A DNA stretch of 64,000 nucleotides from Lentisphaeria bacterium (lineage in GTDB: Bacteria; Verrucomicrobiota; Lentisphaeria; Victivallales; Victivallaceae), in the NCBI GenBank assembly GCA_017508385.1, contig JAFVZB010000025.1:1-64000 (forward strand). Direction: 5' to 3'. A program made the translations under genes and the position numbers. The notes under the pieces are model-generated. The model was not told the DNA's origin, ran no database searches, and saw only the letters and a list, made by a program, of their open reading frames with translations. Below, in pieces: positions 16,254 to 24,295 of the stretch. Position 1 is the stretch's first letter. Each line of letters begins with the position of its first letter.

Positions 16254-17126
16254 TTAAAATCCGACCGAAGATTCGCTGACCCAACTGATATCTGCATTCA
16301 TGAAGGTGGTGCGGAGCGTTCCCTCATCTGCCAGACTGACGTGACCGTCGAGCCAGCCGACGTTCATTGCCTGACTGCGGTGGATATCAAACGGAACAGC
16401 TCCCCATGTGTTGATGGTGTTGTAGAGGGCAGGGCCGTGAACGTATCTGAAACTCTCTTTGAGATAAACTCCATCTGCGAGGACAACAAATTCACCGGGT
16501 CTGCGCACTTTGCCTGTGTTGAGGCAGTTGTAATCAGTATTGTAGAGACTGTTGCTTCCGGCTTTGAGCGGAATTTGTGCTTCCTGATTTCTGACCTGTC
16601 CGGTTTTGGTTATATCCTGCACCTGAAAACACTTGTAGTTGTAAGCGTAGGCATAGTTATCCATGATGACCCGCTCTTTCCAGTCATCACCGTTATACTG
16701 CTTGACGTTGCGGTAGTTTGACCATGTGCCGTAGCTGGCAGCAGTTTTTTTCTGAGAATCCATGTAGCCTGACGGATTGGTTCCGGGGCAGAAGAAGAGT
16801 TTGTAATTGGTGAGATATTTGCCGTGACGGAGCAGGAAACTGTATCTCGGCAGACCGATTTCCTGCAGGGAGTGGAGAACACCTACTCCGCCGTTGTTGT
16901 CAGCATACTGCTGATAGGCGAGCATCATGCTTTTAAGATTGTTGGTGCAGGTGGTGGTCTGCGCACGTTTTTTCGCCGATGAGAGGGCTGGCATGAGGAT
17001 GCCTGCCAGAATGGCGATGATCGCAATAACGACCAGAAGTTCAATTAATGTGAAGCTGTACAGCTTCCCCTGTCCATGGACAGGGGAAATGAGACTACTC
17101 ATTGCAATATTCTTTTTTTGACACAT
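16254..17126 (-). CDS. Type II secretion-like pseudopilin with hairpin-encoded leader
   Basis: A 290-residue pseudopilin. I start it at MCQKKNIAMSS, since AAAGGA lies 8 nt upstream; an earlier in-frame ATG adds 12 residues but has no ribosome-binding site. The 24-residue leader ends in GKLYS, then [45 protein letters not shown] lies near the C-terminus. The leader DNA contains two perfect palindromes, matching the position and the second repeat of the pseudopilin gene at 6101-6967. It is the first gene of cluster B, with a promoter about 60 bp upstream. Confidence 0.9.
   Translation of the reverse strand: MCQKKNIAMSSLISPVHGQGKLYSFTLIELLVVIAIIAILAGILMPALSSAKKRAQTTTCTNNLKSMMLAYQQYADNNGGVGVLHSLQEIGLPRYSFLLRHGKYLTNYKLFFCPGTNPSGYMDSQKKTAASYGTWSNYRNVKQYNGDDWKERVIMDNYAYAYNYKCFQVQDITKTGQVRNQEAQIPLKAGSNSLYNTDYNCLNTGKVRRPGEFVVLADGVYLKESFRYVHGPALYNTINTWGAVPFDIHRSQAMNVGWLDGHVSLADEGTLRTTFMNADISWVSESSVGF
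17052..17088 (-). repeat. Two overlapping palindromes inside a pseudopilin leader
   Basis: A 24-bp perfect palindrome (17065-17088; half-site TTCCCCTGTCCA) overlaps by 3 bp a 16-bp perfect palindrome (17052-17067; half-site GAAGCTGT). Both are coding. The second corresponds to IR2 of the pseudopilin gene at 6101-6967 and again encodes KLxSF. The first is unrelated in sequence to its counterpart there. Confidence 0.88.
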
Positions 17127-17186
17127 TCTACTGTTCCTTTTGTTTTTTTTGTTTGTTGGCAATTATCGTAAATGTGCTCGCCATAT

Positions 17187-17215
17187 ATTATACAACATAT
17201 TTTCAAAAAACACAA
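17187..17215 (-). promoter_or_regulatory. Promoter of cluster B
   Basis: On the minus strand, TTGTGT (17210-17215) and a perfect TATAAT (17187-17192) are 17 bp apart. The predicted start near 17180 gives a leader of about 54 nt before the first pseudopilin. Confidence 0.65.
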
Positions 17216-17289
17216 TATGTAAAATCAGCAAAAAAGATGTGTATTTTGCGCATTTTGGCGTGAAAAACGGTGTTTTGCGCCCCGCTGGC

Positions 17290-17318
17290 TTGTATAAATC
17301 CCTGCTTGGATGTATTTT
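17290..17318 (+). promoter_or_regulatory. Candidate promoter of ttcA (near-leaderless)
   Basis: TTGTAT (17290-17295) and TATTTT (17313-17318) are 17 bp apart. The predicted start near 17325 lies only about 3 nt before the ATG at 17328. No Shine-Dalgarno sequence precedes that ATG, which fits a leaderless or very short-leader transcript. Confidence 0.45.
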
Positions 17319-17327
17319 ATAGATATT

Positions 17328-18062
17328 ATGAATCAACAACAGATTTTCAACCGTATCTGCCGCCTTGCAGGAGAGGCGGCGGTGAGCTATAAGATGACTT
17401 CCGGAGGGGACCGTATTCTGGTCGGACTCTCCGGAGGCAAGGATAGCTTTGTGCTGATGCACGTCCTCGACCATCTGAAAAAAGCCGCTCCGGTCAACTT
17501 TGAATTCGTTGCGGCGACCTTTGACCCCGGTTTTGAAAATTTCGGCACCGGAAGGATTGCGGAGTATTGCCGTGAACACGGCTGGGAGCACCATGTCGTC
17601 AAACTTGATATGCCGTCGATAATCGAAGAGAAATCTTTCGGAGACTCCCCCTGCGTGCTCTGTTCCCGTCTGAGACGGGGCAAACTTTACGGACTCGCCT
17701 CAGAGCTCGGGTGCAACCGTCTTGCGCTGGGGCAGCACCTCGATGATATCGTGATATCCTTTTTAATGAGCGTCTGCCGGGGGCAGGGGATAACTACGAT
17801 GGCTCCGGTGGTGAAACCGCAAAAGGAGGGGCACCCCGTGGTGATACGTCCGCTTGCCCTCGTTCCTGAGCAGCTGATAGCCGACTATGCGGCAACACTC
17901 GGCCTGCCGTCGGCAGGAGTATGCAAATATAAAGAGCAGCTGCTTTCAGGCGACAGGGCAGGTTTCAAGGAGTTTCTGGCAATACTCGAAAAAAGAATTC
18001 CTGATATCCGCTCAAACATCGCAAGAAGCCTCAAAAAGGTCGAAATCGACCACTTGTTATAG
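17328..18062 (+). CDS. ttcA: tRNA 2-thiocytidine biosynthesis protein TtcA-like
   Basis: A PP-loop ATPase that, in the TtcA family, thiolates cytidine 32 of tRNAs using a 4Fe-4S cluster. ILVGLSGGKDSFVLMHVL (about residue 30) is the ATP-binding PP-loop. SPCVLCSRLRRGKLYGLASELG carries the CxxC cluster ligands. LGQHLDDIVISFLMS is the family's third block. The length of 244 residues is a little shorter than E. coli TtcA (311). An alternative ATG lies six codons upstream, but the predicted promoter favours the one chosen. The gene is divergent from cluster B. Confidence 0.87.
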   Translation: MNQQQIFNRICRLAGEAAVSYKMTSGGDRILVGLSGGKDSFVLMHVLDHLKKAAPVNFEFVAATFDPGFENFGTGRIAEYCREHGWEHHVVKLDMPSIIEEKSFGDSPCVLCSRLRRGKLYGLASELGCNRLALGQHLDDIVISFLMSVCRGQGITTMAPVVKPQKEGHPVVIRPLALVPEQLIADYAATLGLPSAGVCKYKEQLLSGDRAGFKEFLAILEKRIPDIRSNIARSLKKVEIDHLL

Positions 18063-18072
18063 AAAATTACTC

Positions 18073-18100
18073 TTGAAAAATCACTCCGTGAGTGTATTGT
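18073..18100 (+). promoter_or_regulatory. Candidate promoter of the flavodoxin-fold/GH2 genes
   Basis: TTGAAA (18073-18078) and TATTGT (18095-18100) are 16 bp apart. The spacer contains a short dyad, CACTC-CGT-GAGTG, that could be an operator. The predicted leader to the ATG at 18136 is about 30 nt. Confidence 0.45.
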
Positions 18101-18135
18101 ATAAAACCGTAACAAATATATTCCGGAGTTCAGAT

Positions 18136-18756
18136 ATGAAAGTTCTTTTGGTCAACGGCAGTCCCCGCAACGAAAGCTGCGTGCATACTGCGTTAAGTGA
18201 AGTCGCATCAGCCCTCGAAAAAGAGGGTGTTTCAAGTGAGATTTTCTGGATAGGCAATCAGCCGGTTCAGGGTTGTACCGCCTGTTTCAAATGCCATGCC
18301 CACGGCTCTCCCGGATGCGTGTTCAAAGATAAACTCTACAATGACTTTGTGGAAAAAATCAAAGAGTGTGACGGAATAACCATCGGTTCACCCGTCTATT
18401 ACGCCGGACCCGCCGGAAGTCTCTGCGCCATCCTCGACCGGGTATTCTTTTCCGCAGGTCCCTATCTGCGCCACAAGCCTGCCGCCTGCGTGGTCAACGC
18501 CCGCCGCGGAGGATGCAGTTCGGCTTTCGACCGTCTCAACAAGTATTTTACCCTCATGCAGATGCCGGTGGTGAGCAGTACCTACTGGAACGCCACTCAC
18601 GGAATTTCTCCTGACGAGGTGAAGATGGATCTCGAGGGTATGCAGGTCATGCGCAATCTGGCGAAAGGCATGGCGCACATGCTCAAAAATATGCAGACGG
18701 CAAATATTCCGCTTCCTGAGCAGGAAAAGAAAATCAGTACCAATTTTATATCCTGA
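18136..18756 (+). CDS. NADPH-dependent FMN reductase / flavodoxin-fold protein
   Basis: A 206-residue flavoprotein of the iron-sulfur flavoprotein/FMN-reductase type. MKVLLVNGSPRNESCVHTAL is the FMN phosphate-binding loop. GCTACFKCHAHGSPGCVFKD (about residues 50-70) is the Cys-rich segment typical of these anaerobe flavoproteins. GITIGSPVYYAGPAGSLCAILDR is the flavin-edge loop. I start at the ATG with GGAG 8 nt upstream and discard a long upstream extension that overlaps ttcA. It lies 17 bp before the GH2 gene. It probably handles redox or oxidative stress; its physiological partner is unknown. Confidence 0.87.
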   Translation: MKVLLVNGSPRNESCVHTALSEVASALEKEGVSSEIFWIGNQPVQGCTACFKCHAHGSPGCVFKDKLYNDFVEKIKECDGITIGSPVYYAGPAGSLCAILDRVFFSAGPYLRHKPAACVVNARRGGCSSAFDRLNKYFTLMQMPVVSSTYWNATHGISPDEVKMDLEGMQVMRNLAKGMAHMLKNMQTANIPLPEQEKKISTNFIS

Positions 18757-18773
18757 AAAGGAGTTGTACCGCC

Positions 18774-21590
18774 ATGTTCCCGATATCGATCACGCTTGAC
18801 GGATTGTGGGATTTCTTCTACACTCCGGTAAAGTTCGACCCCGAAAAAGATAAACTTCCGCCTCAGGAAAAGTTCACCGGAAAAATGGTCACTCCCGGCT
18901 ACTGGGATGACCACCTCGAACTCTTTGATGAAGAGGACTTTTTCGGACTCACCGCCCGTTTCAATCCCGACTACCGCAAGCCGCATTTCCCCATGGGCAG
19001 AAGTCTCACTCCGCACGCCTCAAGCTGTTTCCTTATCGGTACGGGATTTTACCGCAAAGAGGTCGATCTCCGGGCAGTGAAAGAAAATCAGTTTGTGAGC
19101 GTGAATATCGGACCTGCGATGTGGGGATGTTCACTTTTTGTCAACGGTAAATGTGCAGGCAGTGTTTCAGGCTACTCCACGGCAAGCGATTTTGATATCT
19201 CTCATCTGGTTGAGTATGGTAAAATCAATACCCTCATCATCGCCGTTGACAATGTCCGCAACGATGGCGGAGCTTACTGCAACGTCGATGGCTCTCACGC
19301 CGGAATTCCATTCGGCACCCGTCCCGGTCAGCACCGTGGTCTCGCCGCTCAGGGGTATCAGTCGGAACGTGCCGGAATCGGCGGCGGAGTCACGCTCAAA
19401 GTGTGCCGGAATCAATCTGCATTGAAAGACCATTATCTAGCTTACTGCAACGGAAAAACCCGCTGGTACATAACCACTTCCAACGGTGTCGGCAAACAGC
19501 TCTTTTACAGTTTGGAGTACCAAAACAATGCAATCGTTCAGGGTACATTTGAATTGACCTCCGACAAGACCGTGTTTGAAACCGAAGCTCCCGCAACGCT
19601 CTGGAGTGACCGTGAGCCCGCTTTGTGCGATGTGAAAATTTCCATCTGTGACGGTGCAGACGTTTGCGATAAAATCCAATTCAAGTGGGGAGCGGTAAAC
19701 GTCTCCTGCAAGGGAACAAAACTGCTGGTCAACGGTGTTGCGACCTATTTCCGGGGAGTCACGGAGCACTGTTATTTTGCCGAAACCACCAATCCGCACT
19801 TCGACAAAGAAAAGTATCTGCACGACCTCGGAGTGTTGAAAGCTGCCGGAGTGAATTTTATCCGCTGTCACACCTGGTGTCCTCCCGAACCATTTTACGA
19901 TGCCTGCGATGAGCTGGGTATTTTCGTGCAGACTGAGTTCCCATCGGTTTACACTTTCGATGAGGTGAGGGCGATTTTACAGATGATACGCCGCCACACC
20001 TGTGCGGTCATCGTCTGCGAGGGCAACGAAAAGTATATCGACGATGCCGGAATAGAGCGTCTGCGTGAGGTTTGCCGTATCGCCAAAGAGATGATCCCCA
20101 ATATCCTGTTCAACCCTCAGGAGGCGATAAGAGGCGTTGAATACGGTTTTACTCCTGACCAGAAAACCGAAAAGCACCCCTTTGAACATGACGCTCAGAG
20201 ATTCAGTAAAATCGCAGAGTTTTCCGATATTTACGGTTCGCTCGGCGGAGGCTTTTTCAGTTACGGCAACGATGCTTTCCCGGGAGTTGAGGCGGTCGAA
20301 AAGATGCAATCACTTTATCAGAAACCATGTCTCAGTCATGAGATAGGTATCCTCGGCGGATATCTTGACTTCTCTCTCGAAGAGCGTTACCGCAACACAT
20401 TTATCGGTACTGATATGTTTGAAGCGGCACGCCGCAATATGCAGAAGCACGGAGTCTGGCAGTTTGCAGAAAAATACTATACTTACAACACTCTTTTCAT
20501 CACATCAATAAGAAAACAGCTGATGGAAAATATCCGCAGCTGCCCGTCGATTGCCGGATACGACTATCTCGGCGGAATAGATACCCACTGGCATCTCATC
20601 GGTTATCCGTGCGGTATTTTCAATGAGTTCTACGAGGAAAAGTATGGTGAAAGTATCGCCGATGTCGCAGTTTACAACGGTGAAAGTGTACTGCTTTCCG
20701 GCAGAGGCAAGTTCCGCAACGTGAGGGCAGGGGAGATTTTTGAAAATGATATCCTGCTCTCTTACTATGGCGGAGTATGTTCCGGCAGGAGTGAACTTCT
20801 CTGGCAGCTCGAAGCGGAAAACGCAACTCTTTCTGAGGGAATTGCAGTTTTTGATATTCCCGAAAACGGAACTGTCAGCAGGATAGCCACGGTTTCCGTT
20901 CAGCTGCCCAAGTACGGCAAAGCCGTGCAGATGACTTTGAAAGTCAGGTGCAATGTGAACGGTAAAAACATACACAACAGCTGGAAATTCTGGGCGTTCC
21001 CCGATACTGTGATTCCTCAAAATGAAATAGTCCGCTGTGTCGAAAAGCTCGACTCGGAGGATATCGCTTTCATGGAGCAGGGCGGCAGGGTGCTTCTGAC
21101 TTCAAACTTCCCCTGCGAAACAATGCCTGAGCGTTTCGCTCCGCACACCTCGGGGCGTTCTATCGGACACTCAGGAGTGCTCATAAAAGAGCAGCACCCC
21201 GTCTGGCAGAGATTTCCTCACGAAGGGTTTGCCGATTGGCAGTTTTACCCGATGATGAGCAATTCAACGTCTCTGGTGTCGGTCGATGATACTCCGGAAT
21301 ATGCTCCTCTGATGGAGCTGATACCGAGCTTCAAACTCATCAAGCGCAAGTCGTTCCTGAGCGAGTACCGGGTCGGCAAAGGAGTGCTCATGCTTTGCGG
21401 ACTTCGTCTCGATGCCGATGACCCCGGAGCAGTATATCTGAAACATATTTTGCTCGAATATCTGGCAGAAGCCGATTCAACTTCAGCTCCCGAATGGGAA
21501 ACACAAGCTCTGAAAGAGTCTCTCGCCAAGCGTTACGGAAATATCTCCACCGGCAAAAAAATTGATGCCGGAGGTCGTCCTGTCGATTGA
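18774..21590 (+). CDS. Glycoside hydrolase family 2 protein (cytoplasmic)
   Basis: A 938-residue GH2-type enzyme without a signal peptide, so likely acting on imported oligosaccharides. Residues about 5-215 form the sugar-binding jelly roll (TGFYRKEVDL, VNIGPAMWGCSLFVNGKCAG). An immunoglobulin-like domain follows (about 220-310). The barrel begins at LLVNGVATYFRGVTEHCYF (about 317). The likely acid/base is E419 in CEGNEKY and the likely nucleophile E523 in LSHEIGILGGYLD. A long C-terminal region (about 640-938) carries an extra domain including GGRVLLTSNFPCE, suggestive of a GATase-like fold. The beta-galactosidase, glucuronidase or mannosidase activity cannot be told apart from sequence alone. 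Confidence 0.85.
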   Translation: MFPISITLDGLWDFFYTPVKFDPEKDKLPPQEKFTGKMVTPGYWDDHLELFDEEDFFGLTARFNPDYRKPHFPMGRSLTPHASSCFLIGTGFYRKEVDLRAVKENQFVSVNIGPAMWGCSLFVNGKCAGSVSGYSTASDFDISHLVEYGKINTLIIAVDNVRNDGGAYCNVDGSHAGIPFGTRPGQHRGLAAQGYQSERAGIGGGVTLKVCRNQSALKDHYLAYCNGKTRWYITTSNGVGKQLFYSLEYQNNAIVQGTFELTSDKTVFETEAPATLWSDREPALCDVKISICDGADVCDKIQFKWGAVNVSCKGTKLLVNGVATYFRGVTEHCYFAETTNPHFDKEKYLHDLGVLKAAGVNFIRCHTWCPPEPFYDACDELGIFVQTEFPSVYTFDEVRAILQMIRRHTCAVIVCEGNEKYIDDAGIERLREVCRIAKEMIPNILFNPQEAIRGVEYGFTPDQKTEKHPFEHDAQRFSKIAEFSDIYGSLGGGFFSYGNDAFPGVEAVEKMQSLYQKPCLSHEIGILGGYLDFSLEERYRNTFIGTDMFEAARRNMQKHGVWQFAEKYYTYNTLFITSIRKQLMENIRSCPSIAGYDYLGGIDTHWHLIGYPCGIFNEFYEEKYGESIADVAVYNGESVLLSGRGKFRNVRAGEIFENDILLSYYGGVCSGRSELLWQLEAENATLSEGIAVFDIPENGTVSRIATVSVQLPKYGKAVQMTLKVRCNVNGKNIHNSWKFWAFPDTVIPQNEIVRCVEKLDSEDIAFMEQGGRVLLTSNFPCETMPERFAPHTSGRSIGHSGVLIKEQHPVWQRFPHEGFADWQFYPMMSNSTSLVSVDDTPEYAPLMELIPSFKLIKRKSFLSEYRVGKGVLMLCGLRLDADDPGAVYLKHILLEYLAEADSTSAPEWETQALKESLAKRYGNISTGKKIDAGGRPVD

Positions 21591-21628
21591 AATTTTCTGT
21601 TGTCAATGGTATATTTTATTGTTGACAA
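21587..21628 (+). promoter_or_regulatory. Promoter with flanking inverted repeat
   Basis: TTGAAA (21587-21592, overlapping the GH2 stop) and TATATT (21610-21615) are 17 bp apart. TTGTCAA (21600-21606) and TTGACAA (21622-21628) form a perfect 7-bp dyad centred on the -10, so a repressor could bind here. Confidence 0.55.
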
Positions 21629-21651
21629 GATAATGAAATTGAGATGGTACT

Positions 21652-23022
21652 ATGATTGGTTCACGTTACCGGAAAATTTTTTCCAACCGGTTTCTCTGCG
21701 CTGCAGTTGCGGTCACGGTCTGTTTTCTTTTGTTTTACCTCGCCGCCAATTTGCTTTATCCGTGGCGCGGAGATGATTTTGTGCGGTTATATCTGCTGCG
21801 CACAAAATCGGCTTTTGATTTGGTGAAAGATAGTTACTTGTACTGGACTTTGCGGCTGGGCAACGTGATTTGCGCTTTTTTCGGAGTCGTCAAAAGCAAA
21901 ATCATCTTCGATATCGTCAACCCATTTATCCAGGTGGTGATCTTCTATCTGCTTGCAGGAACTGCACTCGGCAGATTTCCCGATATCCGTCAGAAGCGGG
22001 ATGCCCTGCTGGTTATTTTTGCTTCGGGATTGTCGGTGTTTGTCTGCCGTCCGGCGGATACCGTTTACTGGGTTCCCGGAGCAACGCTTTATTCCTGGGC
22101 GGCAGTGGTCTATCTCGGGTTTTATTTGTATCTGCTGCGCTGTGAAGGTCAAAGCAAAAACTCTGTTCCCGCTCTGCTTGCGCTCGCAGTTTTCGGATTT
22201 TTTGCCGGTTACTGCAACGAAAATATCGCCCTTGCAGGATTGTTTTTTCTGGCGGTAAGAGCTGTTTTGAAACCCTCCAAAAAGGTTTTTGCCTCACTCG
22301 CAGGATATTTCGGGGGAGCGGTATTTTTGTTCACCACTCCCGGAGCACTGACCCGGGTCGCAAGTATGCAGAACGGAAGTACGAAACTGCCCATAAGCTC
22401 AATGTTCGGCAAACTTCCTGAAATAGCCGGATTTTACATCGGTTCATCGATCATACCGCTGGCAGTTCTCTTTATCCTCGCCGTTTTGTTCGGACGCAAA
22501 TGCGGCAAAACTGTTCTTCTGCGTGCGGCAGCGGCGTTGGGATTGTCGATGTTTGCGGCACTGGTTTATGCCGGATGTCCGCTTCCGCCGATGAGGAGCT
22601 ACTACGCCTGCAATCTGCTGGTCATGGTCAGCTGCTGTATTTTGTTCGACGGAGCCGTTTCAAATGAGAAAAACAAAATCATCATCTCGCTCGCCTCTCT
22701 TTTCTGCGGAGCTGTCATGCTCGCTTTTGCCGTGCCCGATTTTATCAATATCCATCGGGATGAGTGTCTGCGCAATCGATTGGTGGCAGAGCAGAGGGCA
22801 AAGAGTGTTGATGTGGTGACAGTTCCCGAGCACCGTACTTTGCGCCGCAGTTTCATGCAGTATATCTTCATCGAAGATATCTCGTCGGACCCTGAGTTCT
22901 GGCTGAATAAAAATGCGGCACTCTATTATCAGGTCAAAGCGATAAAATCGGTTCCGGGCAAGGAAAAGACTCCTCTTTTCAGAGAGCGTTTTATAAAATT
23001 TGTCAAAGGTGGAAAATTATGA
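21652..23022 (+). CDS. Polytopic membrane protein, DUF6056-like
   Basis: A 456-residue integral membrane protein with about 10-11 hydrophobic segments, beginning with FLCAAVAVTVCFLLFYLAANLL. YPWRGDDFVRLYLL soon after the first helix, and CRPADTVYWVPGATLYSWAAVVYLGFYLYLL later, resemble the DUF6056 family, which is probably related to GT-C-type glycosyltransferases or polymer-assembly proteins. The acidic GDD after the first membrane segment is where GT-C enzymes carry a catalytic Asp. It overlaps the ZIP gene by 4 bp and has its own promoter. A role in surface glycan assembly is inference. Confidence 0.65.
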   Translation: MIGSRYRKIFSNRFLCAAVAVTVCFLLFYLAANLLYPWRGDDFVRLYLLRTKSAFDLVKDSYLYWTLRLGNVICAFFGVVKSKIIFDIVNPFIQVVIFYLLAGTALGRFPDIRQKRDALLVIFASGLSVFVCRPADTVYWVPGATLYSWAAVVYLGFYLYLLRCEGQSKNSVPALLALAVFGFFAGYCNENIALAGLFFLAVRAVLKPSKKVFASLAGYFGGAVFLFTTPGALTRVASMQNGSTKLPISSMFGKLPEIAGFYIGSSIIPLAVLFILAVLFGRKCGKTVLLRAAAALGLSMFAALVYAGCPLPPMRSYYACNLLVMVSCCILFDGAVSNEKNKIIISLASLFCGAVMLAFAVPDFINIHRDECLRNRLVAEQRAKSVDVVTVPEHRTLRRSFMQYIFIEDISSDPEFWLNKNAALYYQVKAIKSVPGKEKTPLFRERFIKFVKGGKL

Positions 23023-23786
23023 ATAACTATCTTGTTCTGTTGGCAATAATAACTTTTTCCATCGGCATATCGACGGTGATCGGAGCGGTTGCCGGTTTGC
23101 TGGTGCGCAATCTTCCTCACAAGTTCCACGATATCATGCTGGGCTCGGCAAGCGGAATAATGCTGGCGGCGGCAATTCTCGGCTTGATCAAGCCTGCGGC
23201 GGAAACTCCGGTCGGCGGAGCCCTTCTGATGACCGTTTGCGGCGTGTTTTGCGGAGCTTTTATTGTGAGTGTTCTCGACAGAATAACTCCGCACTTGCAC
23301 CGTCTTGCCGGAATGGATCATGAAAAGCACTCCCGCAATACAGGAGTGACCAAAACTCTGCTTTTTATCGCCGCCATCGCACTGCACAAAATTCCCGAGG
23401 GTCTCGCCGCCGGAGTGAGTTTCGGTACGGGAACACTCAATGATATCCTGACCGTCGCCGGAAGTATCACTTTACAGAACATTCCCGAAGCCATGGTGAT
23501 AATCGCCCCCCTGCTCACCATCGGAGTTACCATGAAACGCACCATCGCCATCTCTTCAGCTATCGGTGCAACAAGCATGTGTGCAACGCTCTGCGGTTAC
23601 GCTCTCGTATCGATTTTTTCAGGAGCACTGCCGTTCATCCTCGCTCTCGCAGGAGGAACGATGCTCTATGTGGTGAGTGACGAGATGATTCCTGAAACCC
23701 ACTCGCACGGCTTTGAAAAGGAATCGACTTTTGCGCTGATTGCCGGTTTCATGCTGATATTGGTATTGCAGCACATTTTACCCTGA
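23019..23786 (+). CDS. ZIP-family metal ion transporter
   Basis: A 255-residue inner-membrane transporter of the ZIP family (ZupT-like), importing Zn2+ or other divalent metals. About eight membrane helices are visible. IALHKIPEGLAAGVSFG in helix 4 and LQNIPEAMVIIAPL in helix 5 are the metal-binding signatures, including the family's HxxPEG. A short His-containing cytoplasmic loop (HRLAGMDHEKHSR) lies between helices 3 and 4. The ATG overlaps the preceding stop (ATGA), so it is translationally coupled to the DUF6056-like gene. Confidence 0.9.
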   Translation: MNNYLVLLAIITFSIGISTVIGAVAGLLVRNLPHKFHDIMLGSASGIMLAAAILGLIKPAAETPVGGALLMTVCGVFCGAFIVSVLDRITPHLHRLAGMDHEKHSRNTGVTKTLLFIAAIALHKIPEGLAAGVSFGTGTLNDILTVAGSITLQNIPEAMVIIAPLLTIGVTMKRTIAISSAIGATSMCATLCGYALVSIFSGALPFILALAGGTMLYVVSDEMIPETHSHGFEKESTFALIAGFMLILVLQHILP

Positions 23787-23794
23787 GGCGGAAC

Positions 23795-24277
23795 ATGGCA
23801 AAGCCGGCGGCAAAAAACAACGTTTTGAGATTTCTTGAAAGCAGAGATATCCGATACACGCATTACCTCTACGATACCGATGACGGCAAAATCGATGCCG
23901 TGAGCGTAGCCGAAAAAATCGGCAGAGTTCAGGAAGAGGTGTTCAAAACACTCGTGACCCGCAGTGACGGTCCCCGCTACTATGTGTTCGTCGTACCGGG
24001 ATGCTGTGAGCTCGATCTCAAAAAAGCGGCGAAAGCGGCGGGAGAAAAGAGCGTTGAGATGCTGCCGTCGAAGGAGCTTCTGCCGCTCACGGGATATATC
24101 CACGGCGGATGCAGTCCGATAGGAATGAAAAAACTTTTTCCGACCTTCGTCGATGAGACCGCCCAGCTTTACGACACCATCTGTGTGAGTGCAGGCAGAG
24201 TCGGAGAAAACTTATCAGTCAACCCGGATGAATTGCTGGCGGCGATTTCGGCAAACTACGCCGACCTTACCAGATAA
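23795..24277 (+). CDS. ybaK: Cys-tRNA(Pro)/Cys-tRNA(Cys) deacylase YbaK/EbsC
   Basis: A 160-residue trans-editing enzyme that hydrolyses misacylated Cys-tRNA(Pro). It has the YbaK fold: SVAEKIGRVQEEVFKTLVTRSD contains the catalytic lysine region (KTLV), FVVPGCCELDLKKAAKAAGEKSVEMLP is the core, and GYIHGGCSPIGMKKLFPTFVDE is the diagnostic GGxSPxG loop. The length is typical. It lies 8 bp after the ZIP gene and 18 bp before the DMT exporter, so it is probably cotranscribed, although the functions are unrelated. Confidence 0.92.
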   Translation: MAKPAAKNNVLRFLESRDIRYTHYLYDTDDGKIDAVSVAEKIGRVQEEVFKTLVTRSDGPRYYVFVVPGCCELDLKKAAKAAGEKSVEMLPSKELLPLTGYIHGGCSPIGMKKLFPTFVDETAQLYDTICVSAGRVGENLSVNPDELLAAISANYADLTR

Positions 24278-24295
24278 AAGGAGCGTTCTTAAACC

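Noticed and set aside
17127..17162. An upstream ATG for the cluster B pseudopilin
   Set aside because: It adds 12 residues without a Shine-Dalgarno, whereas the downstream ATG has AAAGGA 8 nt before it.
17887..18135. An 83-codon N-terminal extension of the flavodoxin-fold protein
   Set aside because: It overlaps ttcA in another frame, has no homology to the family, and the inner ATG has GGAG and a promoter upstream.
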